Below are positions 18,961 through 28,466 of a stretch of 36,741 nucleotides of DNA, one piece after another (the stretch's first letter is position 1; every line of letters starts with the position of its first letter). Origin of the DNA: Chloroflexota bacterium (GTDB taxonomy: Bacteria > Chloroflexota > Dehalococcoidia > JACPPY01); contig JACPPY010000066.1 in assembly GCA_016190755.1 (NCBI GenBank), forward strand, positions 1 to 36,741, given 5' to 3'. The notes under the pieces were generated by a model that made no database searches, was not told the origin of the DNA, and saw only the letters and a program-made list of their open reading frames with translations. The position numbers and the translations under genes are program-made.

Positions 18961-19866
18961 CTAGATCAGCACATCGATGAGCATGAATGCGAACAGTCCC
19001 AGCAGGTACAAGCCGGAGAATTTGTAGCTGGCCCAGGCCGTTTTGCGCTCGTGCCTGCGCCATAGCAATAGGTTCGAGCCAAGGAAGAGCCCTCCGAAGA
19101 GCAATGCTCCGGCGAGGTATACCGGCCCCAGTTGCGAGAAGAAGAACAGCGCAATGGAGGATGCTACCATCAGCGCCGAGTGCAGCATGATATAGCGGGC
19201 CGTTGCCTGCCGGCTGGCCACCAGCGGCAGCATAGGTATGTTCGCCTCACGATAGCTCTCACTGTGCACCAGCGCAAAGCTCCAAAAGTGGCTGGGAGTC
19301 CAAAGGAAAAGGATGACGGCAATGACAAGTGGCGCAGCAGACAGTTGTGTTGCTACAGCAGCCCAGCCGGCAAGCGCCGCGCACGAGCCTGCCAGGCCTC
19401 CGACCACGATATTCACAGGCGTGCGCCGTTTCAGCCACCAGGTATAAACAAGCGCATAGACCGTCGCGCCAAGGAGTACGAAGATCGCCGTGAGGTAGCT
19501 CAGAAGCAGTGAGATGGCCACCGCCACAATTAACATTCCCACGGCAACGGACAGGGCTTTCCAGGCAGGTATGATGCCCCTTGCCATTGGCCTGTTCCTG
19601 GTCCGGGACATGACCGCATCGATGTCCCGGTCCATGTAGTTGTTCATTATGGAGGCACTCGCGCTGGCCATAACCCCGGCCACAGCCACCAGCGCTACGC
19701 GGAGCCAGGGCACGCTGGGCCCGGCGGCAACCGTCGCAGTAACTACCGCCACGACTACCAAAAGCGCCAGTATCCTGGGCTTGCATAGCGAGATGTAGTC
19801 CCGTATGCTGGCCACTTCTATGGAACCGGCAGGGGATAGCGCTGGCTCTGAGGCTTCCCCGATCAT
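18961..19866 (-). CDS. ctaB: Protoheme IX farnesyltransferase (heme O synthase)
   Basis: UbiA family: LCKPRILALLVV, NNYMDRDIDAVMSRTRNRPMARG, WTPSHFWSFAL. Confidence 0.93.
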   Translation of the reverse strand: MIGEASEPALSPAGSIEVASIRDYISLCKPRILALLVVVAVVTATVAAGPSVPWLRVALVAVAGVMASASASIMNNYMDRDIDAVMSRTRNRPMARGIIPAWKALSVAVGMLIVAVAISLLLSYLTAIFVLLGATVYALVYTWWLKRRTPVNIVVGGLAGSCAALAGWAAVATQLSAAPLVIAVILFLWTPSHFWSFALVHSESYREANIPMLPLVASRQATARYIMLHSALMVASSIALFFFSQLGPVYLAGALLFGGLFLGSNLLLWRRHERKTAWASYKFSGLYLLGLFAFMLIDVLI

Positions 19867-19882
19867 GTTTACCCTCCTCCAG

Positions 19883-20020
19883 CTAACGGATTGGCCATGC
19901 CTCGCTGAGCAGACGGTAATTGGCCAGGACCATCAGCGCAAAGAAAGCCAGGAAGATAAGCGCCAGGACGAGTGTGCCGGGCGTCTGTACCTTGGGCTCT
20001 CTTTCTTCGTTTATCGCCAT
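19883..20020 (-). CDS. Single-TM small subunit (ba3 subunit IIa-like)
   Basis: 45-aa MAINEEREPKVQTPGTLVLALIFLAFFALMVLANYRLLSEAWPIR directly after subunit I. Confidence 0.6.
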   Translation of the reverse strand: MAINEEREPKVQTPGTLVLALIFLAFFALMVLANYRLLSEAWPIR

Positions 20021-20146
20021 GCTTTTGACCTCCTTACACTCATGCCGGCAGCGGGACGAGTCGCGTCTTCCGCAGCGCACCGCTACCTGCATCCTCGGGC
20101 ACGGTATAAGTACAAGCCTTCTCACCTGCCTCTGTCTCCGTTGCTT

Positions 20147-21667
20147 TTAGCATTTCTGCCTCTTGCCGAAGAGCAGTGTGCTTACAGCTATCAATATGTA
20201 AATCACCAACCCGGCGAACGCTATGGTGCCGCCGACACCTACCAGTACGAGCGTCGTGTCCACCCCGGCCAAGCCCGATGCGGAGATATCCGCTGTCCTG
20301 CGGGGCACTCCCTGTATGCCGGACCACAGCATGCCAAGTGCTAGAATGGCAATACCGCTACCGAAGATATACGGCTGCACCCGCGCCCAACCCCGCCCCA
20401 CAAGCTGTTTCTGCGTCATCAGCGGCAGCAGGTAATACGTCAGGCCCATGAAGGCCAGAGTCGTCCCGCCTACTACAGTGGCATGGAAGTGTCCCGGTAT
20501 GCGCAGCGTGTTATGGGCGATCAGGTTTATCTGGTCGTTACCCTGTATGACCCCCGTGGTACCGCCGATGAAGCCGAAGATTACCATGCTTATCACCAGT
20601 GCTGCGAAACCGGGCTCGCCCCAGGGGGCCCTGGTAAGCCAGCCGAACAGCCCGGTGATACCCTTCTTGCGCTGGGCCACCTCAACGGCGGCCGGTATGG
20701 AATACGCATGGATCAGGCTTCCCACTACTGCCAGATACATGAAATAGGAGGTATTGAACATACGGGTTGCCGTGCCCAGTGCAGGGTCAACCAGCAGGTG
20801 GTGCATGGAACCTAGATTGATGAATAGCACGTAAAGTAGAAAAGCGAAGCGGCTTACCTTCTCGTTCACGGGTTTGGCCCCGACGGTCAGCGTGGCCAGG
20901 GCGTACCAGACAGCCACCATGGCCGCCAGATTGACCTGCTGTGCCGGGTGGCCGAAGGCCCAGAACACGATACGGTAGATGCCAGGATCCATTCTGGGTA
21001 GCAGGCCGACCGACCAGAGGAAGGTGGGAACGAAAGCCACGGCGCCCGCGAGCAACGTGAAGATGCCGATAATAGCGGCGACTATGAGTCCGTATGTCAC
21101 CAGGGGTACAGAGCCCGTGAACCTTCTCTCGGATTTAGCCACTATGACTGTGGCCATGAACAGGCCTATGGCCAGCAGGGCTCCAACGGCGAAAAGTATG
21201 ACTCCGAAGTAGAATAGCGGGTGAGCCTGCAACGGCGGATAGGCGGTGAACATCACGTCGGCCTTTCCGGCGAGCATGATGATATTTGTCAGTATAGCGC
21301 CGGCCAGCATCAGGACCCAGGCCAACCAGCCCAGCCCGGGCTTCACCAGCCGTGCATTGAGCAGCACCGCGCCGCCAAAGTACAACCCCGCCACCTCGAA
21401 GAAGACGATCCAGAACACCAGCATGTCAGTGCCGTGTGCCGTAAGCAGACGGTAGAATGTCTCCGGGGGGAGCAATTTCACCGCTGGCACGCGCGTAAAG
21501 GCGATGAGGATAGCAAATATGCCACCGATAAGCAGTGCAACCACTGCTGTCACTGCATTGGCTATTATCAACCTCTGCGCCGGCAGGTGTACCTTGAGGC
21601 CGGTTACCGGACAGGTCCTGAAATCCGTGCTGTCCATCGGTTGAACATTCGTTGACACCTTTGCCAT
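20147..21667 (-). CDS. B-family (ba3-like) heme-copper oxidoreductase subunit I; active-site Tyr absent
   Basis: Aligns by eye with Thermus ba3 subunit I: HNTLRIPGHFHATV, MHHLLVDP, LFGWLTRAPW. Helix VI motif is GHPAQQVN instead of GHPIVY/HPEVY. Confidence 0.92.
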   Translation of the reverse strand: MAKVSTNVQPMDSTDFRTCPVTGLKVHLPAQRLIIANAVTAVVALLIGGIFAILIAFTRVPAVKLLPPETFYRLLTAHGTDMLVFWIVFFEVAGLYFGGAVLLNARLVKPGLGWLAWVLMLAGAILTNIIMLAGKADVMFTAYPPLQAHPLFYFGVILFAVGALLAIGLFMATVIVAKSERRFTGSVPLVTYGLIVAAIIGIFTLLAGAVAFVPTFLWSVGLLPRMDPGIYRIVFWAFGHPAQQVNLAAMVAVWYALATLTVGAKPVNEKVSRFAFLLYVLFINLGSMHHLLVDPALGTATRMFNTSYFMYLAVVGSLIHAYSIPAAVEVAQRKKGITGLFGWLTRAPWGEPGFAALVISMVIFGFIGGTTGVIQGNDQINLIAHNTLRIPGHFHATVVGGTTLAFMGLTYYLLPLMTQKQLVGRGWARVQPYIFGSGIAILALGMLWSGIQGVPRRTADISASGLAGVDTTLVLVGVGGTIAFAGLVIYILIAVSTLLFGKRQKC

Positions 21668-21671
21668 ATTC

Positions 21672-22202
21672 TTACTCCGTAACGATTATCTTGCCTACCA
21701 TAGCCTGGTGGCCGAGGCCGCAGTACTCGTTGCATATGACAGTGTACTCTCCAGCCTTATCGGGGGTGATAGTAGCTACATAGTCGTAATCAGGGAGGAC
21801 CATAAGGTTAAGGTTGCCGGGTTGAAGAGAGAACCCGTGCTGGAAGTCCATGGAAGACAGATGCAGACGATAGGTTTCGCCCTCCTTGAGCTGAAGTATG
21901 GGCGACCACTGCCAGGCCCGGGCCACCAGGTATACGTCGCTGCCGGCTGGAGGGCTAACTACCGGCACTCCGGCGTCATCCCTCACCCTATACTGCTGAA
22001 CCATTCTCTGGGATGCATGGCTGAACTGGTCCTTAGTCACCTGGTATGTCTCTGTGGGTATGTTCTGTTTGCCGATGGCCATCCAGATAAACATGGAGGA
22101 GAACATTGCGAGGCCAACGATGATCGCCAGGACCACCCAGAACTTCTCGACCCGGCTAAGGGGGTTCCACCAGATGCGTTCCGGAGATGCTATACTGCTC
22201 AT
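21672..22202 (-). CDS. Heme-copper oxidoreductase subunit II with CuA site
   Basis: N-terminal TM, MDFQHGFSL and CNEYCGLGHQAM CuA ligand motifs. Confidence 0.93.
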   Translation of the reverse strand: MSSIASPERIWWNPLSRVEKFWVVLAIIVGLAMFSSMFIWMAIGKQNIPTETYQVTKDQFSHASQRMVQQYRVRDDAGVPVVSPPAGSDVYLVARAWQWSPILQLKEGETYRLHLSSMDFQHGFSLQPGNLNLMVLPDYDYVATITPDKAGEYTVICNEYCGLGHQAMVGKIIVTE

Positions 22203-22215
22203 AGTTCATCCGCTC

Positions 22216-22380
22216 CTAAGGTTTGAATAAGGGCACGCGCATCACGTCTATGACCGACCAGGCAACATAAAACACTAGGGGAATGCCCAAACCAAGAGCA
22301 AGCAGGAGATAGATGTCGTCCATCAGCACCTGGCCCAATGGTATCCGTTCCGGCTTGGTTCTCCGTTCACGCTCATCCAT
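22216..22380 (-). CDS. Small single-TM protein, first gene of the oxidoreductase operon
   Basis: MDERERRTKPERIPLGQVLMDDIYLLLALGLGIPLVFYVAWSVIDVMRVPLFKP; alternative start at 22398. Confidence 0.55.
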   Translation of the reverse strand: MDERERRTKPERIPLGQVLMDDIYLLLALGLGIPLVFYVAWSVIDVMRVPLFKP

Positions 22381-22437
22381 GTTCGTATCACCTCGCATGC
22401 CTTTTATTTTGAGTATAGCATCGGGCTGCGGTCTGGT

Positions 22438-22455
22438 CTGTCAAAAAAATGACAG
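22438..22455. promoter_or_regulatory. Perfect palindrome CTGTCA-AAAAAA-TGACAG in divergent promoter region; Crp/Fnr-type operator candidate
   Basis: Read directly; TGTCA-N6-TGACA matches the geometry of CRP-family sites (TGTGA-N6-TCACA). Confidence 0.7.
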
Positions 22456-22513
22456 TGTCGGTATATAGCTGCTATTATTTAGCGAACTCTTTTGACTGGA
22501 GACACAAAGGTAA

Positions 22514-23200
22514 GTGCTGAAGACTTTATACCGTAATCCGCTGGCATCCATACCTTGTTTCTCCAGCCTCGATGGGGATGCGTCGCGAGTCGTAATGGTG
22601 TCGCTGCAGGAAACCCCCTATCGCAAGGAGGAGGTTATCTTCTTCGAAGGTGATCCTTGCCCGGGACTATTCATCGTTAAGTCCGGCCGGGTTAAGCTGT
22701 ACCGTAGTTCTCCCAACGGTGATGAGCATATCGTCAGGGTGCTGGGGCCCAGTGGTTGTTTTGAATGCGCGCCACTATTTGACGGCGGTCCAAACCCGGT
22801 CAGCGCTCAGGCGATGGAGGATTGCATACTATATTTCTTACCAGCCCAAGCCTTTCACGCTATCCTGACCAACCCCGAGGTCACTATGAGCTTCGTCAGG
22901 GTGCTGGCTCTGCGGCTGCGCGGGCTCCTCAACCAGGTTGAGGATATGTCTTTTCGGACAGTAAGAGCTCGCCTTGCCCGCCTGCTACTTCAAATGTCCG
23001 GGCCTGCCATTGAGTCAGTTGCCGAGGCTCCACTGACGCTGTTGAATCAGCATCAACTGGCCTGTATGCTCGGCTGCACGCGCCAGATGGTCAACTCCTC
23101 GTTGGGCAGCCTTGCGCGGGAGGGAATTATACGCAAGGACGGCAGGCGCATAGTGATACTGAAACCGGACGAGTTGAAGAGGATGGTCGAGGAAGCCTAG
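22514..23200 (+). CDS. Crp/Fnr-family transcriptional regulator
   Basis: cNMP-binding-like fold (FFEGDPCPGLFIVKSGRVKLYR) plus C-terminal HTH (LACMLGCTRQMVNSSLGSLAREGII). GTG start. Confidence 0.92.
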   Translation: MLKTLYRNPLASIPCFSSLDGDASRVVMVSLQETPYRKEEVIFFEGDPCPGLFIVKSGRVKLYRSSPNGDEHIVRVLGPSGCFECAPLFDGGPNPVSAQAMEDCILYFLPAQAFHAILTNPEVTMSFVRVLALRLRGLLNQVEDMSFRTVRARLARLLLQMSGPAIESVAEAPLTLLNQHQLACMLGCTRQMVNSSLGSLAREGIIRKDGRRIVILKPDELKRMVEEA

Positions 23201-23315
23201 CCGCCTGCGGCCGCAAACCTGGAGCATCTATTCCCTACAAAGCCGACTAAAGTCGTTGTTAGCCTGGCACCACCGCCGTATCATTTCCGTATCATCTAAT
23301 GAGGAACAACCTCGC

Positions 23316-23882
23316 ATGCTAAAGACAGATGCACCACAGATCGATACCGCCACCAATACGAAGGAGGAGGTTAACCCTCCGGGAGAGCAAGGCGATTTCC
23401 GGTTGATGCATGCTGCCAGAAGTCGACTCAAGCTCGAGCTACAGGGGCTGGCCTTCGCAGTCACGCACGGGGCTACTCCCGAGGAATACGCACGGTTTCT
23501 GTGGGGGACTGGCGCGCAACGATGGATGGGCAAGGACTCGCCGGCGGCGGATGAGTACCTGCTGAAAGAGGAGGAGGCGATGTCGCACCTCTTTCCCTGG
23601 ATAAAGGCCCAACGCGTGAAGATGTCACCCACGGAAGCTGAGGCTGTCTTATTGGGAGGCTGTCTTGGTGGATGGGGAGAGAAGCGCTTTAACCTGGCGC
23701 GATCCCTCGGCCTCTTCCGGAAAGAGGTGTGCCGCTACTGTATCGAGGCATGCAGGGTTTGGGGCGAGCAACTGGGCCTTAAGGTTGTGCCCGTGCCCAA
23801 ATGCAGGGCCGGTTGCCGCCTGACGGTATCGCGTGAGGCTGCTGCTGGAGCCGCCTGCGACACGGATGGCCAAAGACCATGA
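23316..23882 (+). CDS. Hypothetical protein, Cys-containing C-terminus
   Basis: Long ORF with ATG at 23316; no family recognised. Same strand as and downstream of the Crp/Fnr gene. Confidence 0.55.
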   Translation: MLKTDAPQIDTATNTKEEVNPPGEQGDFRLMHAARSRLKLELQGLAFAVTHGATPEEYARFLWGTGAQRWMGKDSPAADEYLLKEEEAMSHLFPWIKAQRVKMSPTEAEAVLLGGCLGGWGEKRFNLARSLGLFRKEVCRYCIEACRVWGEQLGLKVVPVPKCRAGCRLTVSREAAAGAACDTDGQRP

Positions 23883-23946
23883 TACCAGGTTGGGAGGTCC
23901 GTTTTGCCTGCGCCAGCACCAGTGCAGTTTTCGCTTTGTCTTCAGT

Positions 23947-24732
23947 TCAGGGCTTTCGGGTGAGCTTCTCCTTGGCCTCGTTCCACAGGGCGTCCTGCTC
24001 GGCCAGAGTAAGCTTGTCCAGTGCCTTACCCCGCTCCCGTGCCAGCTTTTCCATGTACTCGAATCTCTCTCGGAAGCGGTCTGAGGAGCCTCTGAGCGCC
24101 GTCTCCAGGTCCAGTCCCATGCGCCGTCCCATGTTGACCAGCGTGAAGAGCAGGTCGCCGAACTCTTCAGACTTCCGCTCCAGTCCCTCGGCATCCTTGA
24201 GTTCTCTGACTTCCTCGCATACCTTGTCCAGCACGCCCGCGTCTTCATCCCAATCGAATCCAACACCGGCTGCCCGCCTCTGGAGAGAGTAGGCATACGC
24301 CAGGGCCGGCAGTTGGCGGGGCACACTGGACATAACTGACTGCTCCCCACCACGCTCTTTCGCCTTCAATTCCTCCCAGCGCTGCATGACCTCATCCGCA
24401 TCCTTCGCCTTGGCCGTCCCGAACACGTGGGGATGCCGATGCACTATCTTCTGGTGTATGCCGCGGGTGACATCGTCCATGTCGAACTCCCCCGCCTCCT
24501 CCGCGATCTGGGCGTTCAGCACTATCTGGAGCAGCAGGTCGCCAAGCTCTTCACGGAGCTTGTCAGTAGACTTGGAGTCAATAGCCTGCAGGACCTCGTA
24601 GGCCTCCTCCAGGAGCGTTGTCCTGAGGCTCTCATGCGTCTGCTTCCTGTCCCACGGGCAACCCTCCGGGCTGCGTAACTTCGCGATAAGGTTGCGAAAT
24701 TCATTGAAGCTATTGCTGTATTCTTTAGTCAA
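23947..24732 (-). CDS. mazG: Nucleoside triphosphate pyrophosphohydrolase MazG
   Basis: LRSPEGCPWDRKQTHESLRTTLLEEAYEVLQAID and WEELKAKER...FDWDEDAGVLDKVCEEVREL. Confidence 0.95.
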   Translation of the reverse strand: MTKEYSNSFNEFRNLIAKLRSPEGCPWDRKQTHESLRTTLLEEAYEVLQAIDSKSTDKLREELGDLLLQIVLNAQIAEEAGEFDMDDVTRGIHQKIVHRHPHVFGTAKAKDADEVMQRWEELKAKERGGEQSVMSSVPRQLPALAYAYSLQRRAAGVGFDWDEDAGVLDKVCEEVRELKDAEGLERKSEEFGDLLFTLVNMGRRMGLDLETALRGSSDRFRERFEYMEKLARERGKALDKLTLAEQDALWNEAKEKLTRKP

Positions 24733-24772
24733 GATGATTACCCCGGACCTCCAGTGCGCATGCTCGTTCAGG

Positions 24773-25306
24773 CTAGCGGCTCTTCTTTTTCACCTGATAT
24801 CGGATCAGTGTTTTCAGTACCTTGGCATCCGGCCGCGATTGGTATTCCTCCTCGTGCGGACCGGCTATTTCATAGCCATTCGCCGTGACGAACTGTTGAA
24901 GACGCTCAACAGTTTCCATCTCCTGGTCATAAGGTCCGAGGTGTAGGATTTGGGCCACCGTGCCATACTCCCAGGTTTCCAGATTAACTTTAATATCCCG
25001 TTCTTTCTGTGGCAAGGTAGTAGTGTTGTCGGGGACGGGTATGCCGACGATAATAGACCACTTTTCCTTTGGCTGGAGATGAGCATCCGGATAGCGGGCG
25101 CGAGGATAGCTAACTTTGAAGGACTCCAGTCCCCTCTTTTTCAGGTCGAACTTCAGCGTATATACTGATCCAAATAGAGCGGGGAAGACCCGGGAGAAGA
25201 CCTTGTCCGGAGAGCCTTTGCCCTGAACAACGGCCATTCTCTGGGGTGGCATGTCGAGTATTACGGGATCGGTCTTGAGTTTACGCGGAGACATTTGCAC
25301 CTCCAT
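24773..25306 (-). CDS. GyrI-like small-molecule-binding domain protein
   Basis: PQRMAVVQGKGSPDKVF...ARYPDAHLQPKEKWSIIVGIPVPD...LHLGPYDQEMETVERLQQFV...GPHEEEYQS. Confidence 0.75.
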   Translation of the reverse strand: MEVQMSPRKLKTDPVILDMPPQRMAVVQGKGSPDKVFSRVFPALFGSVYTLKFDLKKRGLESFKVSYPRARYPDAHLQPKEKWSIIVGIPVPDNTTTLPQKERDIKVNLETWEYGTVAQILHLGPYDQEMETVERLQQFVTANGYEIAGPHEEEYQSRPDAKVLKTLIRYQVKKKSR

Positions 25307-25362
25307 AGCTGATTTGTTTTTCCCGAGTACTACCCGTCAGGCTTCGAAGTAACAAAATGAAC

Positions 25363-25388
25363 AAGCCCCTGAACCAATTCAGGGGCTT
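25363..25388. terminator. Hairpin AAGCCCCTGAA-ccaa-TTCAGGGGCTT, likely terminator
   Basis: 11-bp perfect stem, 4-nt loop, between two minus-strand genes. Confidence 0.75.
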
Positions 25389-25492
25389 CGATTTCGTGCT
25401 ATCTGTTCCGTTTAGTTTGAGCCCGGCATGCTCCAATTTCGCCTTGCCCTGACTGGAATAGGGTTGTGCACGCCGTGCGTTGCGGCCTGTCT

Positions 25493-26209
25493 TTATCTGC
25501 TGTCTCGCCTCATGCCCATAAGCAGGAAGACGAAGTAGGCTAGTTGGGCCAGGGCCTGTAGCATCGCTGCTACATAGGTCAGCGCAGCCGCAGACAGGAC
25601 GGCGCTGGCGCCGGCGTACTCTGTTGTCGACACCAGTCCGTTGGACATGAGCATCTGCCGGGCGCGGTTGCTGGCGTTGTACTCCACGGGCAGCGTGACC
25701 AATGAGAAGAGCACAGCCGCTGAGAACAGCAGCACGCCGATCCAGGCTATTGTAAATCCAAACTCGGACCTGCTCATGGCATAAAGGACAAGGCCGAGCA
25801 TAACGAACACCCACCCCAGTGTGCTGCCCACATTCGCCGCCGGTACCAGGGCGCCGCGCACCGCCATCGGCGCGTAGCCGACATTGTGCTGCACTGCGTG
25901 GCCGACCTCGTGGGCCACAATCCCCATCGAGGCCACTGAGGACCTGCCATAGACATCTGGCGACAGCCGGAGCACCTTCTTGCTCGGGTCGTAATGATCG
26001 CCAAGCTGCTTCTGCGTCTGCTCAACTTGTACGATGCCTTCCAGGCCGTTGGCACGCAGCAGAGTGCGCGCCACATCCGCACCGGTGAGGCGTTGCATGT
26101 TGGCCACCTTGGAGTACTTGTTGAACGTCGAGCTTACCCTTGCCTGGGCGATGATCATGAAAATCAACGCCGGGGCCATGAAGAGAAAATATAGAGGATC
26201 AAAAAACAT
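25493..26209 (-). CDS. Membrane zinc metallopeptidase (YugP-like)
   Basis: HEVGHAVQHNVGYAPM, N-terminal MFFDPLYFLFMAPALIFMIIAQARV. Confidence 0.9.
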   Translation of the reverse strand: MFFDPLYFLFMAPALIFMIIAQARVSSTFNKYSKVANMQRLTGADVARTLLRANGLEGIVQVEQTQKQLGDHYDPSKKVLRLSPDVYGRSSVASMGIVAHEVGHAVQHNVGYAPMAVRGALVPAANVGSTLGWVFVMLGLVLYAMSRSEFGFTIAWIGVLLFSAAVLFSLVTLPVEYNASNRARQMLMSNGLVSTTEYAGASAVLSAAALTYVAAMLQALAQLAYFVFLLMGMRRDSR

Positions 26210-26277
26210 TGCTTTTCCCTACGTTATGTTTGTATTCGCCTTTTGCAGGCGAAAGATATCCTAGCACAGCGATGGTC

Positions 26278-27237
26278 TTAGCGCAAGGGTAGCACAGAGC
26301 CCACAAAGCCACGGGCGCCGCGGGCGAAATCCGAGGCCCACATCTCGCGCTTCCCCTCCGGCTGCACGCGGCGCAGCCCCAGAACACCCTCCCCCGTCTC
26401 CACGCCCACCTCAGCATCGTTGGTCTCCTCGGGCGAGATGGGCACCACGCGCCCGGGCACGCACCCCGGCCTGTCTGGCAGGGCCATGCAGTCCAGGACC
26501 TTGAGCATCTTGCCCTGGTACCAGGTGTAGCATGTAGGCCAGGGTTGAAAGGCCCGCACACGCCGCCAGAGCTCCGCCGCCGGCCTCTCCCAGCCCATCT
26601 CTCCGTCCTCTTTCGTTATGGTGCGGGAGTAGGTAGCACGGGAGTTATCCTGTGGATACGGTCTGATTTCGCCATTAAGCCACATGGGCAGTGTTTCTAC
26701 GAGAAGGGCAGATCCCAGCTTCGCCAGGCGTTCGGACAGCGTCGCGGCAGTGTCGTCCGGCAATATATGCTCGTGTGCTTGGTTGAGTATCGGCCCGGTG
26801 TCCATACCGGCATCCATAAGCATTATGGTGACGCCCGTGGCCTCATCGCCTTCTAGTATGGCCCAGGGAATAGGCGAGGCACCGCGCCAGCGAGGCAGCA
26901 GCGAGGGATGGATGTTGATGCAGCCATAACGCGGTATGTCCAGCACCGCCTGCGGCAGTATCTGCCCATAGGCGGACACTACGACGACGTCGGGAGCAAG
27001 TGAGGCTAGTTTCTGGATGTCGGATGGGTCTCTGAGCTTCAGCGGCTGGACGTTCTCGATCCCCTTGGACTCGGCAAGTTTTTTCACCGGGCTGGCTGTC
27101 AGCGCACGGCCGCGGCCTGCCGGCCGGTCGGGCTGAGTATACACTGCTACAATGTTATACCCGACACTCAGCAATGCTTCCAGAGAGGGTACGGCGAACT
27201 CCGGCGTACCCATAAAGACGACCCGTTGTGCGTTCAC
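26278..27237 (-). CDS. fmt: Methionyl-tRNA formyltransferase
   Basis: VVFMGTPEFAVPSLEALL, INIHPSLLPRWRGASPI, TYSRTITKEDGEMGW. Confidence 0.96.
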   Translation of the reverse strand: MNAQRVVFMGTPEFAVPSLEALLSVGYNIVAVYTQPDRPAGRGRALTASPVKKLAESKGIENVQPLKLRDPSDIQKLASLAPDVVVVSAYGQILPQAVLDIPRYGCINIHPSLLPRWRGASPIPWAILEGDEATGVTIMLMDAGMDTGPILNQAHEHILPDDTAATLSERLAKLGSALLVETLPMWLNGEIRPYPQDNSRATYSRTITKEDGEMGWERPAAELWRRVRAFQPWPTCYTWYQGKMLKVLDCMALPDRPGCVPGRVVPISPEETNDAEVGVETGEGVLGLRRVQPEGKREMWASDFARGARGFVGSVLPLR

Positions 27238-27359
27238 TATGCCATTCTAGCACGGGCTCTGCTCACACAGGAACAAGCGCCCGGGGGAATACCCGCCGCC
27301 GGGGAGAGCGCTGCGCACAGACAGACTTGAAAAGCGTGGTGCTGAGGTACCGACCGCGT

Positions 27360-28181
27360 TTATACTGTTGCCTTTCTGCCTTCCGCCTTGTCACGCCTTT
27401 TCTTCGCCCAAGGACAGGCGCTGATGCATACTCCGCAGGTAGGGTACTTCAGCTTGAGCGTTTCATGGAATATATTGAGCTGGGCCAGGCATTTCTCTGC
27501 GTCCACCGCGTCCGATGCATTCCGGTAGCATCCTCCGGTCGCTATGCCTTTTATCGCGCCAGCCGGACAGGCATCGGCGCAAGCCGTGCACCGGCCGCAG
27601 CGGTTCCGAATAGGAGCATCCGGCTCCAATGGCATGTCGGTAAGCACGCTGGTCAGGCGCAGCCTGGGGCCGAACTGCGGACTTATCAGCAACAGGCTCT
27701 TCCCTTGCCAGCCCAGTCCCGCCAGGATTGCCACCGCCTGGTGCGACAGCCCTTTCCTGCCGTTCCGCCAGTCGTCCAGGCATGAGGCTGCCGTGTACTC
27801 CGCCGCGAATCCCATCTCACGAATTCGGGCCGCCACCAGGGCAGCAAGCCTGTCCAGGGCCACGTTGGCGTCGTCGTTGGCCTTGTGGTACTGCTCGACG
27901 TACTCCGGCGTCGGACGGCAGGCGAAGATATCTACGACCTGCTCCGGAAGGCCGATACCGAGAGACAGGGCTCGCGGAAACTGGCCTGAGATATGCTCCG
28001 GAGCAGATACGCCGTTGTACGGCCTGGAGAGGTCGGCTATGCCCGCCAAGTCCGCGCCACGACGCAGGGCAAAGCCTTTTACCTCAGCGGCGAGCTGTTT
28101 TCCATCCGCTGTTCCCGTCCACGGGACGGAGCCACTGCAAGAGTTCACCTGGGAAGAGCGATCATCTCCATGTGTTGTCAT
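27360..28181 (-). CDS. QueG-like 4Fe-4S double-cluster protein
   Basis: RCGRCTACADACPAGAI and CGVCISACPWAKKRR; GLGWQGKSLLLISPQFGPRLRLTSVLTDMPL. Start set to internal ATG 28181; ORF extends to 28265. Confidence 0.7.
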   Translation of the reverse strand: MTTHGDDRSSQVNSCSGSVPWTGTADGKQLAAEVKGFALRRGADLAGIADLSRPYNGVSAPEHISGQFPRALSLGIGLPEQVVDIFACRPTPEYVEQYHKANDDANVALDRLAALVAARIREMGFAAEYTAASCLDDWRNGRKGLSHQAVAILAGLGWQGKSLLLISPQFGPRLRLTSVLTDMPLEPDAPIRNRCGRCTACADACPAGAIKGIATGGCYRNASDAVDAEKCLAQLNIFHETLKLKYPTCGVCISACPWAKKRRDKAEGRKATV

Positions 28182-28466
28182 TGGCGCCTGGCAGTGTAGC
28201 ACGGCATGCACAAGGGCAACAAGGCGTGTGCCGGCACAGCCCAGGCTGTTTTCCACCGGTGACACTGTATCTGTTGGTCCCTGTCTCTTTCGGAAACGCT
28301 AATAACGCTTAGCGCTAGCGAGCCGATTGACATAACGCGAGCAGGCAGTTACCATTAAGGCCGATTTTTCACGGCATCGGGACAGGTCGGCCTACCCGGA
28401 CGCTGTTTCCCGCGCCAGGGCGTTTAACACCCAAGACGCCATGCTGGCAGCTGTCAGGAGGGTACT

